Shown here: piece after piece, positions 23,450-32,146 of the stretch
How the letters are laid out: every line of letters starts with the position of its first letter
Position numbering within the stretch: position 1 is the first letter of the stretch
Source of the DNA: Pseudarthrobacter sulfonivorans
GTDB taxonomy: Bacteria > Actinomycetota > Actinomycetes > Actinomycetales > Micrococcaceae
Direction of reading: 5' to 3'
NCBI RefSeq assembly: GCF_001484605.1
Contig: NZ_CP013747.1
Span: forward strand, 4,712,001 to 4,776,000
DNA: 64,000 nucleotides
Position numbers and translations under genes: made by a program
Notes under the pieces: generated by a model
What the model saw: only the letters and a program-made list of their open reading frames with translations
Databases searched by the model: none
What the model was told of the DNA's origin: nothing

Positions 23450-25105
23450 TCAAGAGCGCAGTGCCGGACTCGAATGCAGCTCCACGCCGTCCTTCACGGT
23501 CTGCAGGCACACCGGGTCCACGCCGGTATCAAGTGCCGGGAGAAGGGGCGTGCGGGCACGCGGATCCGTGCTCCAGGACTGGACGCGGCCGTCCGCCACC
23601 TGGACCATGAGCTCCTCAGCATCCCAAACAGCGAAACTGGCTGGTGCGCCGGGAACCAGTTGCCCGGCCATCGGGTTGTGGTGCTTTGCTGCCCGCCACC
23701 CCGCGCGGGTGTGGCCGAGGAACGCTGCGCGGGCCGAGATCCGTTCAGCGTGGTTGTGGTGTTCCAGGCAGGCACGCACGCTGGACCACGGGCGCAGTGG
23801 TGTCACCGGGCTGTCGCTGCCGAAGCAGATAGGAACACCGGCAGCATAGAACGAGGCAAACGGGTTCATGGAGCGGCTCCGGCTCCCCAGGCGCTGCTCA
23901 TACATGCCGCCTTCGTTCCCCCAGTCAGCGTCGAACCGTGGCTGGGCGCTGACTGTGACGGAGTAGCGGGCCAGCTGTTGCACTGATTTGGGGTCTGCGA
24001 CTTCCACATGTTCGAAGCGGTGGCCGGCGGCACGGATCCGTTGTTCGCCCACTTCGGCGGCCGCGAGTTCCAGTGCCTCCAGCGCGGCATCAAGTCCCGC
24101 GTCGCCGATGACGTGGAAGCCGCCCTGGATGCCCAGCAGCGAGCAGGCCGCCAGGTGGGCGCCGGCCTGCTCTGCCGAGAGGTAGAGGCTGCCCCGCTCC
24201 CCCGCCGCGTCGCTGTAGCCGGCCCTCAGTGCCGCTGTCCTGGAGCCGAGGGAACCGTCAATGTTCAGGTCGCCTGCCAGGCCGCGCACGGATACGCCCA
24301 GTTCGTCCAGCAGCGCCCGGGCCTGCTCCTCGGAGGTGGCCAGTTCGCCCCAGTACGGCAGGATTTCCGGCATGGCCTCTCCGGCCGCCGTGTTCCACGC
24401 GGCGGCAAGGCGAAGGTCGGAAACTCCGCCTATATGCGGCGCGGCCATCTCCGCCAGTGCCACATAACCGTTTTCGGCCGCTTCGGTCAGGGCGCGCCGC
24501 TGGTAGGTCAGGAGGCTGGCCTCCGGGAGCCGCCGTGCTTCCTGGCGGGCCGCTGTATGGGCGGCCCGCTTCACTTGTGAACCCGCACTGTAGCCGTCCA
24601 GTCCGCCAAGCCCGGCGGCGGCAGCCAAGGAGGAAGAGACCAACGCCGAATGCGCATCCACCCTGGCCAGGAACACCGGCCTGCCGCCGGCCGCCTGCTC
24701 AAGCTCCTCGGCCGCCGGCAGGGCCGGGTCCTCCCACGTGGATTCATCCCAGCCATGACCCAGCAGGGGGCCGTCGCCTTTGGCTGCGGCCACGGCATCG
24801 AGTAATTGCCGGGCGGAACGGATCCCGCCCAGCTGGAGGGAACCCAGTGCGATGCCGGTTTCCGTGAGGTGGACGTGGGAGTCAACAAACCCCGGCGCTA
24901 CGAGGGCGCCATGGAGGTCGATGATCTCCATGGAGCTGTCAGCGATGGAGGATGCCGCCTGCTCGGAGCCGACCCAGGCCACGGTGTCGCCGTCAACCAG
25001 CATGGCGGTGGCAAAGGGGTCTGCTGCTGTGTAGACCGAGCCGTTGCGGTACAGGACCACCTTCCGCTCGTGCGGCGCGGGCGTGGTGGAACGTTCAGTG
25101 GTCAT
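23450..25105 (-). CDS. YtcJ-like metal-dependent amidohydrolase
   Basis: The 551-residue amidohydrolase-fold protein has a small N-terminal beta-sandwich (NGSVYTAADPFATAMLVDGDTVAWVG), the metal-site motif VAPGFVDSHVHLTETG (HxH), central His residues in LGIQGGFHVIGDAGLDAALEALE, and RAAGHRFEHVEVADP. A late Asp ligand is in ICFGSDSPVTPLRP. This is the DUF1446/YtcJ-like (N-substituted formamide deformylase) branch. AGGAG precedes ATG 25105 by about 10 nt. It is the last gene of the long minus-strand block after helY. The substrate is unknown. Confidence 0.9.
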   Translation of the reverse strand: MTTERSTTPAPHERKVVLYRNGSVYTAADPFATAMLVDGDTVAWVGSEQAASSIADSSMEIIDLHGALVAPGFVDSHVHLTETGIALGSLQLGGIRSARQLLDAVAAAKGDGPLLGHGWDESTWEDPALPAAEELEQAAGGRPVFLARVDAHSALVSSSLAAAAGLGGLDGYSAGSQVKRAAHTAARQEARRLPEASLLTYQRRALTEAAENGYVALAEMAAPHIGGVSDLRLAAAWNTAAGEAMPEILPYWGELATSEEQARALLDELGVSVRGLAGDLNIDGSLGSRTAALRAGYSDAAGERGSLYLSAEQAGAHLAACSLLGIQGGFHVIGDAGLDAALEALELAAAEVGEQRIRAAGHRFEHVEVADPKSVQQLARYSVTVSAQPRFDADWGNEGGMYEQRLGSRSRSMNPFASFYAAGVPICFGSDSPVTPLRPWSSVRACLEHHNHAERISARAAFLGHTRAGWRAAKHHNPMAGQLVPGAPASFAVWDAEELMVQVADGRVQSWSTDPRARTPLLPALDTGVDPVCLQTVKDGVELHSSPALRS

Positions 25106-25168
25106 GCGGGCGAAGCTCCTGGGGCTAGGGGGAAGAAGGCAGGCTGTCGGTGCATCAGAGCCGGGACA

Positions 25169-28078
25169 TCAAAGTACGGAAGAGTAGGCCACGACGCCGC
25201 GGCGGATGAGTGATATTGCTTCTGCGCAAAGCCTGGAGACGCGCGGATCCAGGCCGGGAATCTTGGCGAGCTGGTCCAGGAGGTCGATGACCTGTTTGAC
25301 CCAGCGGACGAAGTCGCCTGCCGCCAGGTCCGTGCCGTTGAGGACTTCCTGGAGGTGCCGTCCCTTGGCCCATTTGTACATCGGCCAGACAAGACCGAGT
25401 TCGGGTTCGGCAGTCAGCGGAAGTTTGTTCGACTCTTCCACGTCCTCCAGGGCCGACCATTCCCGGATCACCACATCCACGGACGATTCAAGCGAGACGC
25501 TGGGCATCCGGGGGCGGAGGCCCCTGTCCTCGCGTTTGGCCTGGTAGACCAGGACGCTGGCCAGGGCCGCTACTTCGACGGCGTCCAGGTCGTTGAGTGC
25601 GCCCAGCCGCAGTGCTTGCGAAATCAGCAGGTCCTTCTCGCCGTAGATCCGGCGGAGCCGCTGGCCATCCGGGCTGATGGCCAGGCGCCCGTCAGCTCCT
25701 GCTTCCAGGTAGCCGTAGGCGGAGAGGACATCACAGACGCGATCGAAGGTCTTGGCAATGGTGTTGGTCCGGCCCTGGATCTGCCGGACCAGGGCATCCG
25801 TCTCCCGGCGCAGCTTCCACCAGCGCTCAGACCAGCGGGCGTGGTCTTCACGCTCGCTGCAGCCGTGGCAGGGGTGGGCCCGGAGCGCCCGGCGAAGCGC
25901 CGTGATGCGTTTCTCCTGATGGGGCAAAACGGACCCCAGGCCAAAATCGGTGCTGCGGCCGGGGGCAGGCGGGCGGTTCTCGCGCAGTGCATTCCTGGCC
26001 GACGATGCGAGGTCACGCCGGGATTTCGGGACCTTTGCGTTGAACGACTTCGGAATCCGGATCCGTGTCAGGGGCGCGATGGGGCCCTCAAGGTCCTCGG
26101 AGCCGATTCGCCTGAGCTGGTTGTCGAGCGTCAGGATGGCAGGCCGGGGCTCCCTGCCGCTGTGGTCCGAGCTGAGCACAATCGCCGGTCCGGGCGCCCG
26201 CCCGCCCGGGACGTCCACCACGTCGCCGGGCATCAGCCGCGCCAGGGAGTCTTCATTCAGCGACTTATGAGCCCGGGACTTGCTGCGGGAGGTGACATTC
26301 TCGGCGTCGGACAGTTCACGGCGCAACCGGGCATACTCGGTGAAGTCTCCGAGGTGGCAGGTCATGGATTTTGCGTATCCCGCGAGGGACTCTTCGCGGC
26401 TGCGCACCTGCTTGGCAAGTCCGACAACGGACCGGTCAGCCTGGAACTGCGCGAAGGAGGATTCAAGGATTTCCCGCGCACGGGCGCGGCCAAACTGCGC
26501 CAACAGGTTGATGCTCATGTTGTACGTCGGCCGGAAGCTTGAGTTCAGCGGATACGTACGCCGCGAGGCGAGGCCGGCAACAGCGGCAGGGTCCGTGCCC
26601 GGCTGCCACAGGACAACGGCATGTCCTTCGATGTCGATGCCGCGGCGGCCCGCGCGGCCGGTCAGCTGCGTGTACTCCCCCGCGGTGATGTCCACATGGG
26701 CTTCGCCATTGAACTTGTCGAGCTTTTCCAGGACCACGGATCGGGCCGGCATGTTGACGCCCAGGGCCAGCGTTTCGGTGGCGAACACAGCCTTGACTAG
26801 GCCCTCGACGAATAGCTTCTCCACTACTTCCTTGAACGTGGGAAGCATGCCGGCATGGTGGGCCGCGAAACCACGCAGCAGGCCATCCCGCCACGTCCAG
26901 AAGCCGAGGACGTCCAGATCCTCTGACGGGATGTCCTGCCCGGCCTCATCAACGCGCTGCGCAATGATCTGCTGCTCCTTCTCCGTGGTCAGCCAGAGTC
27001 CGGACGAGACACATTGGGCAACGGCGGCATCGCAGCCTGCCCGCGAGAAGATAAACGTGATGGCGGGCAGCAGGTCCTGCCGGTCCAGGCTGGCAATTAC
27101 TTGGGGCCGGCTGGCCTTCCGGACGGCGCCGGGCTGGGCTCCCTGCCGGGGGCGGTCCTCTGTCCGCTGCCGGTGCTGCCGGCGCTGGCTTCGTCCGCCG
27201 TGGCCGAAGCGTCCGGCGAAACTTTGCTGGCCTTCGCTGCGGGCCATCTTGAGCAGGTCCGGATTGACCTCGAACCCCGGCCCGTCCGCGTCTTTCGTGG
27301 CCGAGGTGAGCCGCTCCTGGACCGGTAGTGGAGCTCCGGTCTCCGCATCCGCGGGCGGGGCGATTTCGTCGAAGGTGGTTTCTCCGGCGAACAGGTCCAC
27401 GATGTCCCGGCCCACCATGACGTGCTGCCACAGGGGAACCGGGCGGTGCTCGGAGACAATGATGTCGGTGTCGCCGCGCACGGTATCCAGCCAGGCGCCG
27501 AATTCTTCTGCGTTGGAAACTGTGGCGCTGAGGGAAGCTACCTGGACTTCGCTGGGGAGGTGGATGATGACTTCCTCCCAGACGGCACCACGGAAGCGGT
27601 CCGCGAGGTAGTGGACTTCGTCCATGACCACAAAGCCGAGGTCATCCAGGGTGTCCGAGTCCGCGTAGAGCATGTTCCGGAGGACTTCCGTGGTCATGAC
27701 CACCACGGGGGCGTCGCCATTGATGCTGGTGTCCCCCGTCAGGAGACCGACGTTTTCCGCCCCGTACTTTTCGGAGAGTTCCGTGAATTTTTGGTTGCTC
27801 AGTGCCTTGATCGGGGTGGTGTAGAAGGCCTTGAGGTTTCGTTCCAACGCGAGATAGATGGCAAATTCGCCCACGATGGTTTTGCCGGCACCTGTGGGGG
27901 CAGCCACCAGCACTCCCTTGCCGTCCTGGAGGGACCGGCAGGCGAGGCGCTGGAATTCGTCAAGTTCAAAATCAAGGGTGCGGACAAACCCGCCGAGGTA
28001 GGTGCCCGCTTCGGCCGTGCGTTCCGCGCTGGCCCGGTAGCTTTCAGAGGGCGAGAGTGGCCCGGAAATAGAGGACAT
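25169..28078 (-). CDS. helY: HelY-type Ski2/Mtr4-family DEAD/DEAH-box RNA helicase
   Basis: The 969-residue superfamily 2 helicase has APTGAGKT (Walker A, about residue 60), TTPIKALSNQK (Ia), MDEVHYLADRFRG (Walker B, DEVH) and SLSATVSNAEEF (III). FATETLALGVNMPARSVV (V) and QLTGRAGRRGID (VI) follow, then a DSHCT-like C-terminal domain. A basic Gln/Arg-rich insert sits near residues 290-330 between the two RecA lobes. TAGGCT lies 6 nt before the ATG, so it has its own leaderless promoter as well as being downstream of tatAC, the usual actinobacterial order. Confidence 0.95.
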   Translation of the reverse strand: MSSISGPLSPSESYRASAERTAEAGTYLGGFVRTLDFELDEFQRLACRSLQDGKGVLVAAPTGAGKTIVGEFAIYLALERNLKAFYTTPIKALSNQKFTELSEKYGAENVGLLTGDTSINGDAPVVVMTTEVLRNMLYADSDTLDDLGFVVMDEVHYLADRFRGAVWEEVIIHLPSEVQVASLSATVSNAEEFGAWLDTVRGDTDIIVSEHRPVPLWQHVMVGRDIVDLFAGETTFDEIAPPADAETGAPLPVQERLTSATKDADGPGFEVNPDLLKMARSEGQQSFAGRFGHGGRSQRRQHRQRTEDRPRQGAQPGAVRKASRPQVIASLDRQDLLPAITFIFSRAGCDAAVAQCVSSGLWLTTEKEQQIIAQRVDEAGQDIPSEDLDVLGFWTWRDGLLRGFAAHHAGMLPTFKEVVEKLFVEGLVKAVFATETLALGVNMPARSVVLEKLDKFNGEAHVDITAGEYTQLTGRAGRRGIDIEGHAVVLWQPGTDPAAVAGLASRRTYPLNSSFRPTYNMSINLLAQFGRARAREILESSFAQFQADRSVVGLAKQVRSREESLAGYAKSMTCHLGDFTEYARLRRELSDAENVTSRSKSRAHKSLNEDSLARLMPGDVVDVPGGRAPGPAIVLSSDHSGREPRPAILTLDNQLRRIGSEDLEGPIAPLTRIRIPKSFNAKVPKSRRDLASSARNALRENRPPAPGRSTDFGLGSVLPHQEKRITALRRALRAHPCHGCSEREDHARWSERWWKLRRETDALVRQIQGRTNTIAKTFDRVCDVLSAYGYLEAGADGRLAISPDGQRLRRIYGEKDLLISQALRLGALNDLDAVEVAALASVLVYQAKREDRGLRPRMPSVSLESSVDVVIREWSALEDVEESNKLPLTAEPELGLVWPMYKWAKGRHLQEVLNGTDLAAGDFVRWVKQVIDLLDQLAKIPGLDPRVSRLCAEAISLIRRGVVAYSSVL

Positions 28079-28102
28079 GCCTCAAGCCTAGTGCGCCGCG
28101 CG

Positions 28103-28939
28103 CTACAGGTTATTCAGTTCGCTGCCGGGCGTCGCGATGTCGGCTGTCGCGTCCGTCTCAGCAGCCTGTTTCGCCACGCGCTTCTCGCGGCGCTTGTCGT
28201 TGAAGATGCAGAGCCCGATGGCCGCGAAGAACAGAATCAGCAGCGGCGCAGCCAACAGGAACATGGACAAGGCGTCCGTGCCTGGTGCAGCCAGCGCGGC
28301 CAGGACAAAGACCAGGAAAACGATAATCCGCCAGGCTTTGAGAATGGTCCGGCCCCTGACGACGCCGGCCATGTTGACGCCGACCAGGATCACGGGGACC
28401 AGGAAAGAGATCCCGAGGATGAGCAACATCTGGGTAGCGAACGTCAGATAGTCGGTGGCCGAGATGTTGTTGGCGCCGGTGGCGGGTGTGAACTGTAGCA
28501 GCGCCCTGACTACGGTGGGGAACACCAGCCAGGCCACAAACACGCCGGCCAGGAACAGCGGCACAGCGGCCGCCATAAAGCCGAGCGTGTAGCCGCGTTC
28601 CTTCTTGGTCAGACCCGGGGTGATAAAAGCCCACACTTGATAGATCCAGACAGGGCTGGAGATAACCAGCCCTATCTGGATGGCAATCTGGATCTTGAAG
28701 GCAAAAGGATCTGCGATGGTCGCGAAGTTCAGGACCGCAGTGCGCCCAGTATCCCGGGCAATGGAAATCAGCGGGTCCGACAGGCTGGCCACAACTGGAT
28801 CGTAAAGAAACCAGCCACCCACGCCGGCAAGCAGCACAGCAATCGCCGATTTGATCAGCCGGTTCTTTAGCTCTTTGAGGTGGTCCCAAAGAGCCATCCG
28901 CCCCTCAGGGTTGGACTTACGGCCCCGCGTCAGTGCCAC
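28103..28939 (-). CDS. tatC: Twin-arginine translocase subunit TatC
   Basis: TatC is the polytopic receptor that recognises twin-arginine signal peptides of folded exported proteins. The 278-residue product has the N-terminal MALWDHLKELKNRLIKSA (with the HLxELRxR-type motif), six hydrophobic helices, the FxxPGLTxxER loop (AFITPGLTKKERGYTLGF) and a charged C-terminal tail. The ATG-TatA spacing is 6 bp, so it is co-transcribed with tatA. helY follows 24 bp later. Confidence 0.96.
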   Translation of the reverse strand: MALTRGRKSNPEGRMALWDHLKELKNRLIKSAIAVLLAGVGGWFLYDPVVASLSDPLISIARDTGRTAVLNFATIADPFAFKIQIAIQIGLVISSPVWIYQVWAFITPGLTKKERGYTLGFMAAAVPLFLAGVFVAWLVFPTVVRALLQFTPATGANNISATDYLTFATQMLLILGISFLVPVILVGVNMAGVVRGRTILKAWRIIVFLVFVLAALAAPGTDALSMFLLAAPLLILFFAAIGLCIFNDKRREKRVAKQAAETDATADIATPGSELNNL

Positions 28940-28945
28940 CTCGGG

Positions 28946-29221
28946 TTAGGCGCGGGTCGACGGCGGAACGTCAGTGCCGTCCGTCGGCTCACCGGGCTTC
29001 GCCGGCGGGTGGTTAACGATCTTGCCTTCCACCGGGCCGGAAGCTGTGTCGGTGGAGTCGGTTTTGCCGTCGTTCTTCATTTCCTTGACCTCGGACTTGA
29101 TGATCCGCATGGACTGGCCAAGGCTGCGGGCCATGGCAGGGAGTTTGGGCGCGGCGAAAAGCAGCAGCGCAACGACGATGATAATGACAATTGGCCACGG
29201 GCCATCAAAGAGTCTTCCCAC
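28946..29221 (-). CDS. tatA: Sec-independent translocase pore protein TatA
   Basis: The 91-residue protein has one short N-terminal membrane helix (WPIVIIIVVALLLFAAPKLP, with the FAxPKLP hinge), an amphipathic helix (AMARSLGQSMRIIKSEVKEMK) and a disordered acidic tail. It forms the size-variable export channel with TatC. A GTG start follows AGGAAAGG at a normal distance. It precedes tatC by 6 bp and follows the small membrane protein gene at 29254-29607. Confidence 0.95.
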   Translation of the reverse strand: MGRLFDGPWPIVIIIVVALLLFAAPKLPAMARSLGQSMRIIKSEVKEMKNDGKTDSTDTASGPVEGKIVNHPPAKPGEPTDGTDVPPSTRA

Positions 29222-29253
29222 GGGAAATCCTTTCCTCTAACAACATCCTACGT

Positions 29254-29607
29254 CTAACTGAGATTGAGATCGCGAAGCGACTGGGGCTGGCCCCGGTCGT
29301 GCTTACGCTGGACGCGCCTCTGGCGGCGGCCCTCCCGGCGGGATGACTTGGATGCGTCGTAATCATGACGCATCTGGGCCGGTGAGGCAAAAACAGCCGC
29401 ACCGGGCTGAGCCGACCCTAGCGGCTGGGAGCCGTCATCGACGGTGGCCGCTGCCGGCGCCAAGTGCGCCACTTTGGCTCCGGCGGCGCCCAGGTCCTTC
29501 ATTACCGCCATGAACTGGCGGTACAGCCGGATGCCCAGGAGGACATAGAAGAGCAGGGAGAGCGCAATAAGCGCAATCCAGATCAGGATCCAGGACCACC
29601 AAGGCAT
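29254..29607 (-). CDS. Small single-pass membrane protein between pafBC and tatA
   Basis: Read from ATG 29607 the product has about 117 residues. It has one strong membrane helix right after MPWWSWILIWIALIALSLL, then a short amphipathic segment (GIRLYRQFMAVMKDLGAAGAK) and a long, basic, probably disordered tail (SSRREGRRQRRVQRKHDRGQ). TAGACT lies 7 nt before the ATG, a leaderless signature. A longer frame upstream reads antisense-like and overlaps pafBC, so I reject it. The family is unnamed to me. The position suggests a role near Tat or the membrane, but this is only context. Confidence 0.78.
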   Translation of the reverse strand: MPWWSWILIWIALIALSLLFYVLLGIRLYRQFMAVMKDLGAAGAKVAHLAPAAATVDDGSQPLGSAQPGAAVFASPAQMRHDYDASKSSRREGRRQRRVQRKHDRGQPQSLRDLNLS

Positions 29608-29617
29608 GCTGACGAGT

Positions 29618-31603
29618 CTAGCCGCCGTACCGGGCCAGGGCCGCCTCGATCCAGTCCAGCGCCGCCGCTCCAAGCTCGGAAGGTTCGAGGATCCTGGCGG
29701 CCCCGCCGTGCTGGGCCACGAACATGGGCAGCCAGGCAGTGCTGCCAAACCGGATCTCGGCCACGAGGCCGCCGTCGGGAAGGGGCGCCACACGTTCGGC
29801 GTAATAGTCGTCTGCCAAGCCGGCGCCCTGCCTGGTGAGCTGTACGAGGACCGTGGTGTCGTCGTCGTTGGGGGTGAACAGCTTGGCCGGGAAGCCTTCG
29901 CCGGGCCGGACCTGCGTGGATGAGGGATTTCCGTTCGGGTGGACCTCCTGGACCCGGTCCAGCCTGAAGTTCCGCAGCCCCTGGGCCGAATGGCAGTAGG
30001 CCTCGAAGTACCAGGTGTTGTCCAGGGAATACAGGCGGAGCGGATCCACGTCCCGTTCGGAGACCTGGTCGCGCTGGGCGGAAACGTACACGAGCCGCAG
30101 CTGCGACCGCTCCTGGATTGCACCACGGACAACGTCAAGGACGGCCGAATCCGCGGGTCCCACCTCCGGACCGGCAAGCGAACCGGCCCGCAGCCCTTCT
30201 TCGCCGGCCGCTGCCATCAGCTTGAGGGTCACCGACTCCAATGCACCGCCCTCAGCAAGTTCGGGAAGCCCATTGAGCGTCTCGAGCCCGGTCAGCAGCG
30301 CGCAGGCCTCGTCCACAGTGAACCGGACCGGCCTCTTGAGATCCAGGTCCTGGGTGATGTAAACGTGGCCTTCCTCCCAATGGATGTCGAGGAGGTCGTC
30401 AGGGTATCCCTCGGGAAGGCCGGAGCAGATGAGGATCCGCAGGTCGCTTTCCAGCTCCCCTGCCGTGACACCGAAGCGGGCGGCGACGTCCTGGATGTGC
30501 AGTCCCTGGTTGTGGACCAGGAACGGAACCAGCTGCAGCATGCGTTTGAGCTGGTCCTCAGAGGTGCGTTTGCGGACGGCGCGGCCCCGCGGTGCGTCCG
30601 CAAACAGATAGGCAGGGGTGGGAGCAGCGCAGAAGGCGGCCGCGTTGCGCAGCCGGTGCCGCACGGCTGCGACCAGCTCGTCGGGAGCATGTGCCACAGC
30701 GTCCGGGCCATAGGATGCGAGCTCCTCGGCCAGCACCTCAGCGTCCCTGAAGTTGACCTGCAGCCGTTCGTAGCCGGCGTCGGGCGTTCCCGCACTCCCG
30801 TCGGCAACCGGCGTGGCGCGCCGGCGCAGGCCAAGGAGGCGGCCCTCCCGGACGTCCACGACGGCGGTCCGGAGCGGGAGCTCCGGAAGCCGGTCCAGTT
30901 CTGCGCGGACATTGAAGTTCGGCGGCGCCGGGTAGGTTTCCTTCTCCAGCACCGTGACGGGGCCCGTGAACCGGGAGAGCCGGAAGTGGCGCGGTGCCTT
31001 GCGCGAGCGGTCGTAGCCGGTCAGATACCACTGGCCGAAGCGGCTGCCGAGGCCCCACGGCTCCACCGTCCGTTGCTCTTCCTTGCCGGTGGTGCCTGCC
31101 AGGTAGGCAAAGCTGACGGGGTGCTGGGCGTGCATGGCAGCCACCACATCATCAAAGGCCTGGCCCGCCGGCCGGATCCGCGGCTGAACACCAACCGGAA
31201 GTTCGACGTCGGACACGGTACCGGAGGCCTGGAGCTTGCGGAGGGCGCTGGCAGCGGCGGTTCCCAGGGCGGCACGCTCCCACAACTGGGACGCCAGGAG
31301 GAGGACGGTCCACTCCCCCGGGTTGAGCTGGACATCAGGCAGGCGGTTCGATTCCTTGCCGATGCGGTAGCGGGTGGTGGCCGGATCATCTTCGCTCCAG
31401 CCGAGGTCCGTGACGGTTTCCACATCGAAGCCGAACTGCCGGAGGTCATTCTTGTCCCGCTCAAACATCCTGCCGAAGGCCACGTCGTTGCCGGACGTGT
31501 CATGGTAGACCTTCGCCCGCAACTCTGCCCGGCGCAGGCCGTATTTGGTGTTCAGCAGGGCTATCAGGAGGTTCAGCAGGCGTTCAGTACGGGAGACGGA
31601 CAC
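29618..31603 (-). CDS. pafBC: PafBC: fused PafB-PafC WYL-domain DNA-damage-response activator
   Basis: The product of about 661 residues contains two tandem copies of the winged helix-turn-helix plus WYL layout. Copy one starts VSVSRTERLLNLLIALLNTKYGLRRAELR, with its WYL part around LGSRFGQWYLTGYDRSRKAPRHFRLSR. Copy two starts KRMLQLVPFLVHNQGLHIQDVAARFGV, with its WYL part around SLDNTWYFEAYCHSAQGLRNFRLDRV. In mycobacteria these are two proteins forming a heterodimer that activates the LexA-independent DNA-damage regulon. The fused form is known from Arthrobacter. GTG 31603 lies 7 nt after TAACGT (leaderless). It is close to, but not essential for, the Pup system. Confidence 0.94.
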   Translation of the reverse strand: MSVSRTERLLNLLIALLNTKYGLRRAELRAKVYHDTSGNDVAFGRMFERDKNDLRQFGFDVETVTDLGWSEDDPATTRYRIGKESNRLPDVQLNPGEWTVLLLASQLWERAALGTAAASALRKLQASGTVSDVELPVGVQPRIRPAGQAFDDVVAAMHAQHPVSFAYLAGTTGKEEQRTVEPWGLGSRFGQWYLTGYDRSRKAPRHFRLSRFTGPVTVLEKETYPAPPNFNVRAELDRLPELPLRTAVVDVREGRLLGLRRRATPVADGSAGTPDAGYERLQVNFRDAEVLAEELASYGPDAVAHAPDELVAAVRHRLRNAAAFCAAPTPAYLFADAPRGRAVRKRTSEDQLKRMLQLVPFLVHNQGLHIQDVAARFGVTAGELESDLRILICSGLPEGYPDDLLDIHWEEGHVYITQDLDLKRPVRFTVDEACALLTGLETLNGLPELAEGGALESVTLKLMAAAGEEGLRAGSLAGPEVGPADSAVLDVVRGAIQERSQLRLVYVSAQRDQVSERDVDPLRLYSLDNTWYFEAYCHSAQGLRNFRLDRVQEVHPNGNPSSTQVRPGEGFPAKLFTPNDDDTTVLVQLTRQGAGLADDYYAERVAPLPDGGLVAEIRFGSTAWLPMFVAQHGGAARILEPSELGAAALDWIEAALARYGG

Positions 31604-31709
31604 GCTGGCTACGTTACTAAACTCCTCCGCGGAAAGCAGAAAGCGCGGCAACCAACAGGAAAACAAAACCCTGATTGTTACCGCGCCTTCCGGCGTTACG
31701 ATGCTTCGG

Positions 31710-32105
31710 TCAGCGGACGCCCACGAGGTCCACCACGAAGATCAGCGCTTCGTTGGGGCCAATGGCTCCGCCGGCCCCGCGGGAGCCGTACGCCAGTTCG
31801 GAAGGAATCTCCAGGCGGCGGCGGCCGCCCACCTTCATGCCCAGCAAGCCCTGGTCCCAGCCCTGGATGACCTGGCCCACGCCCACACGGAAGTCCAGCG
31901 GGGCGCCGCGGCCCCAGGAAGCGTCGAACTCTTCGCCGGTGGACCAGGCCACACCGACGTAGTGGGTGGAGACAGTGTCGCCCTTTTTGGCCTCGGCACC
32001 GTCACCCTCGATGAGGTCGGTGATAACCAGTTCGGTGGGGACATCGCCTTGCGGGAAGTCAATTTCCGGCTTCTGGCGGTCGAAATCGCGCTGACCAAAT
32101 GACAT
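31710..32105 (-). CDS. Cytosolic FKBP-type peptidyl-prolyl isomerase
   Basis: This 131-residue single-domain FKBP has LVITDLIEGDGAEAKKGDTVSTHYVGVAWSTGEEFDASWGRGAPLDFRVGVGQVIQGWDQGLLGMKVGGRRRLEIPSELAYG, with the pocket residues Tyr, Asp, Phe, Val-Ile and Trp visible in order. It ends LIFVVDLVGVR. There is no signal peptide. It catalyses cis-trans isomerisation of prolyl bonds in cytosolic proteins. It lies 41 bp downstream of the lipoprotein FKBP, its probable paralogue and operon partner. Confidence 0.95.
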   Translation of the reverse strand: MSFGQRDFDRQKPEIDFPQGDVPTELVITDLIEGDGAEAKKGDTVSTHYVGVAWSTGEEFDASWGRGAPLDFRVGVGQVIQGWDQGLLGMKVGGRRRLEIPSELAYGSRGAGGAIGPNEALIFVVDLVGVR

Positions 32106-32146
32106 GGTTGCTCCTTTGATTATTTGGGTGGGTGATGTGTTGCTGT

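Noticed and set aside
25355-26542. Long plus-strand frame of about 395 codons
   Set aside because: It lies wholly antisense to helY, whose motifs are unambiguous; the composition is typical of a high-GC shadow frame.
29608-30177. Long minus-strand reading frame extending the small membrane protein upstream
   Set aside because: It overlaps pafBC in another frame and has Arg/Pro/Ser-rich shadow composition; the leaderless start at 29607 explains the real gene.
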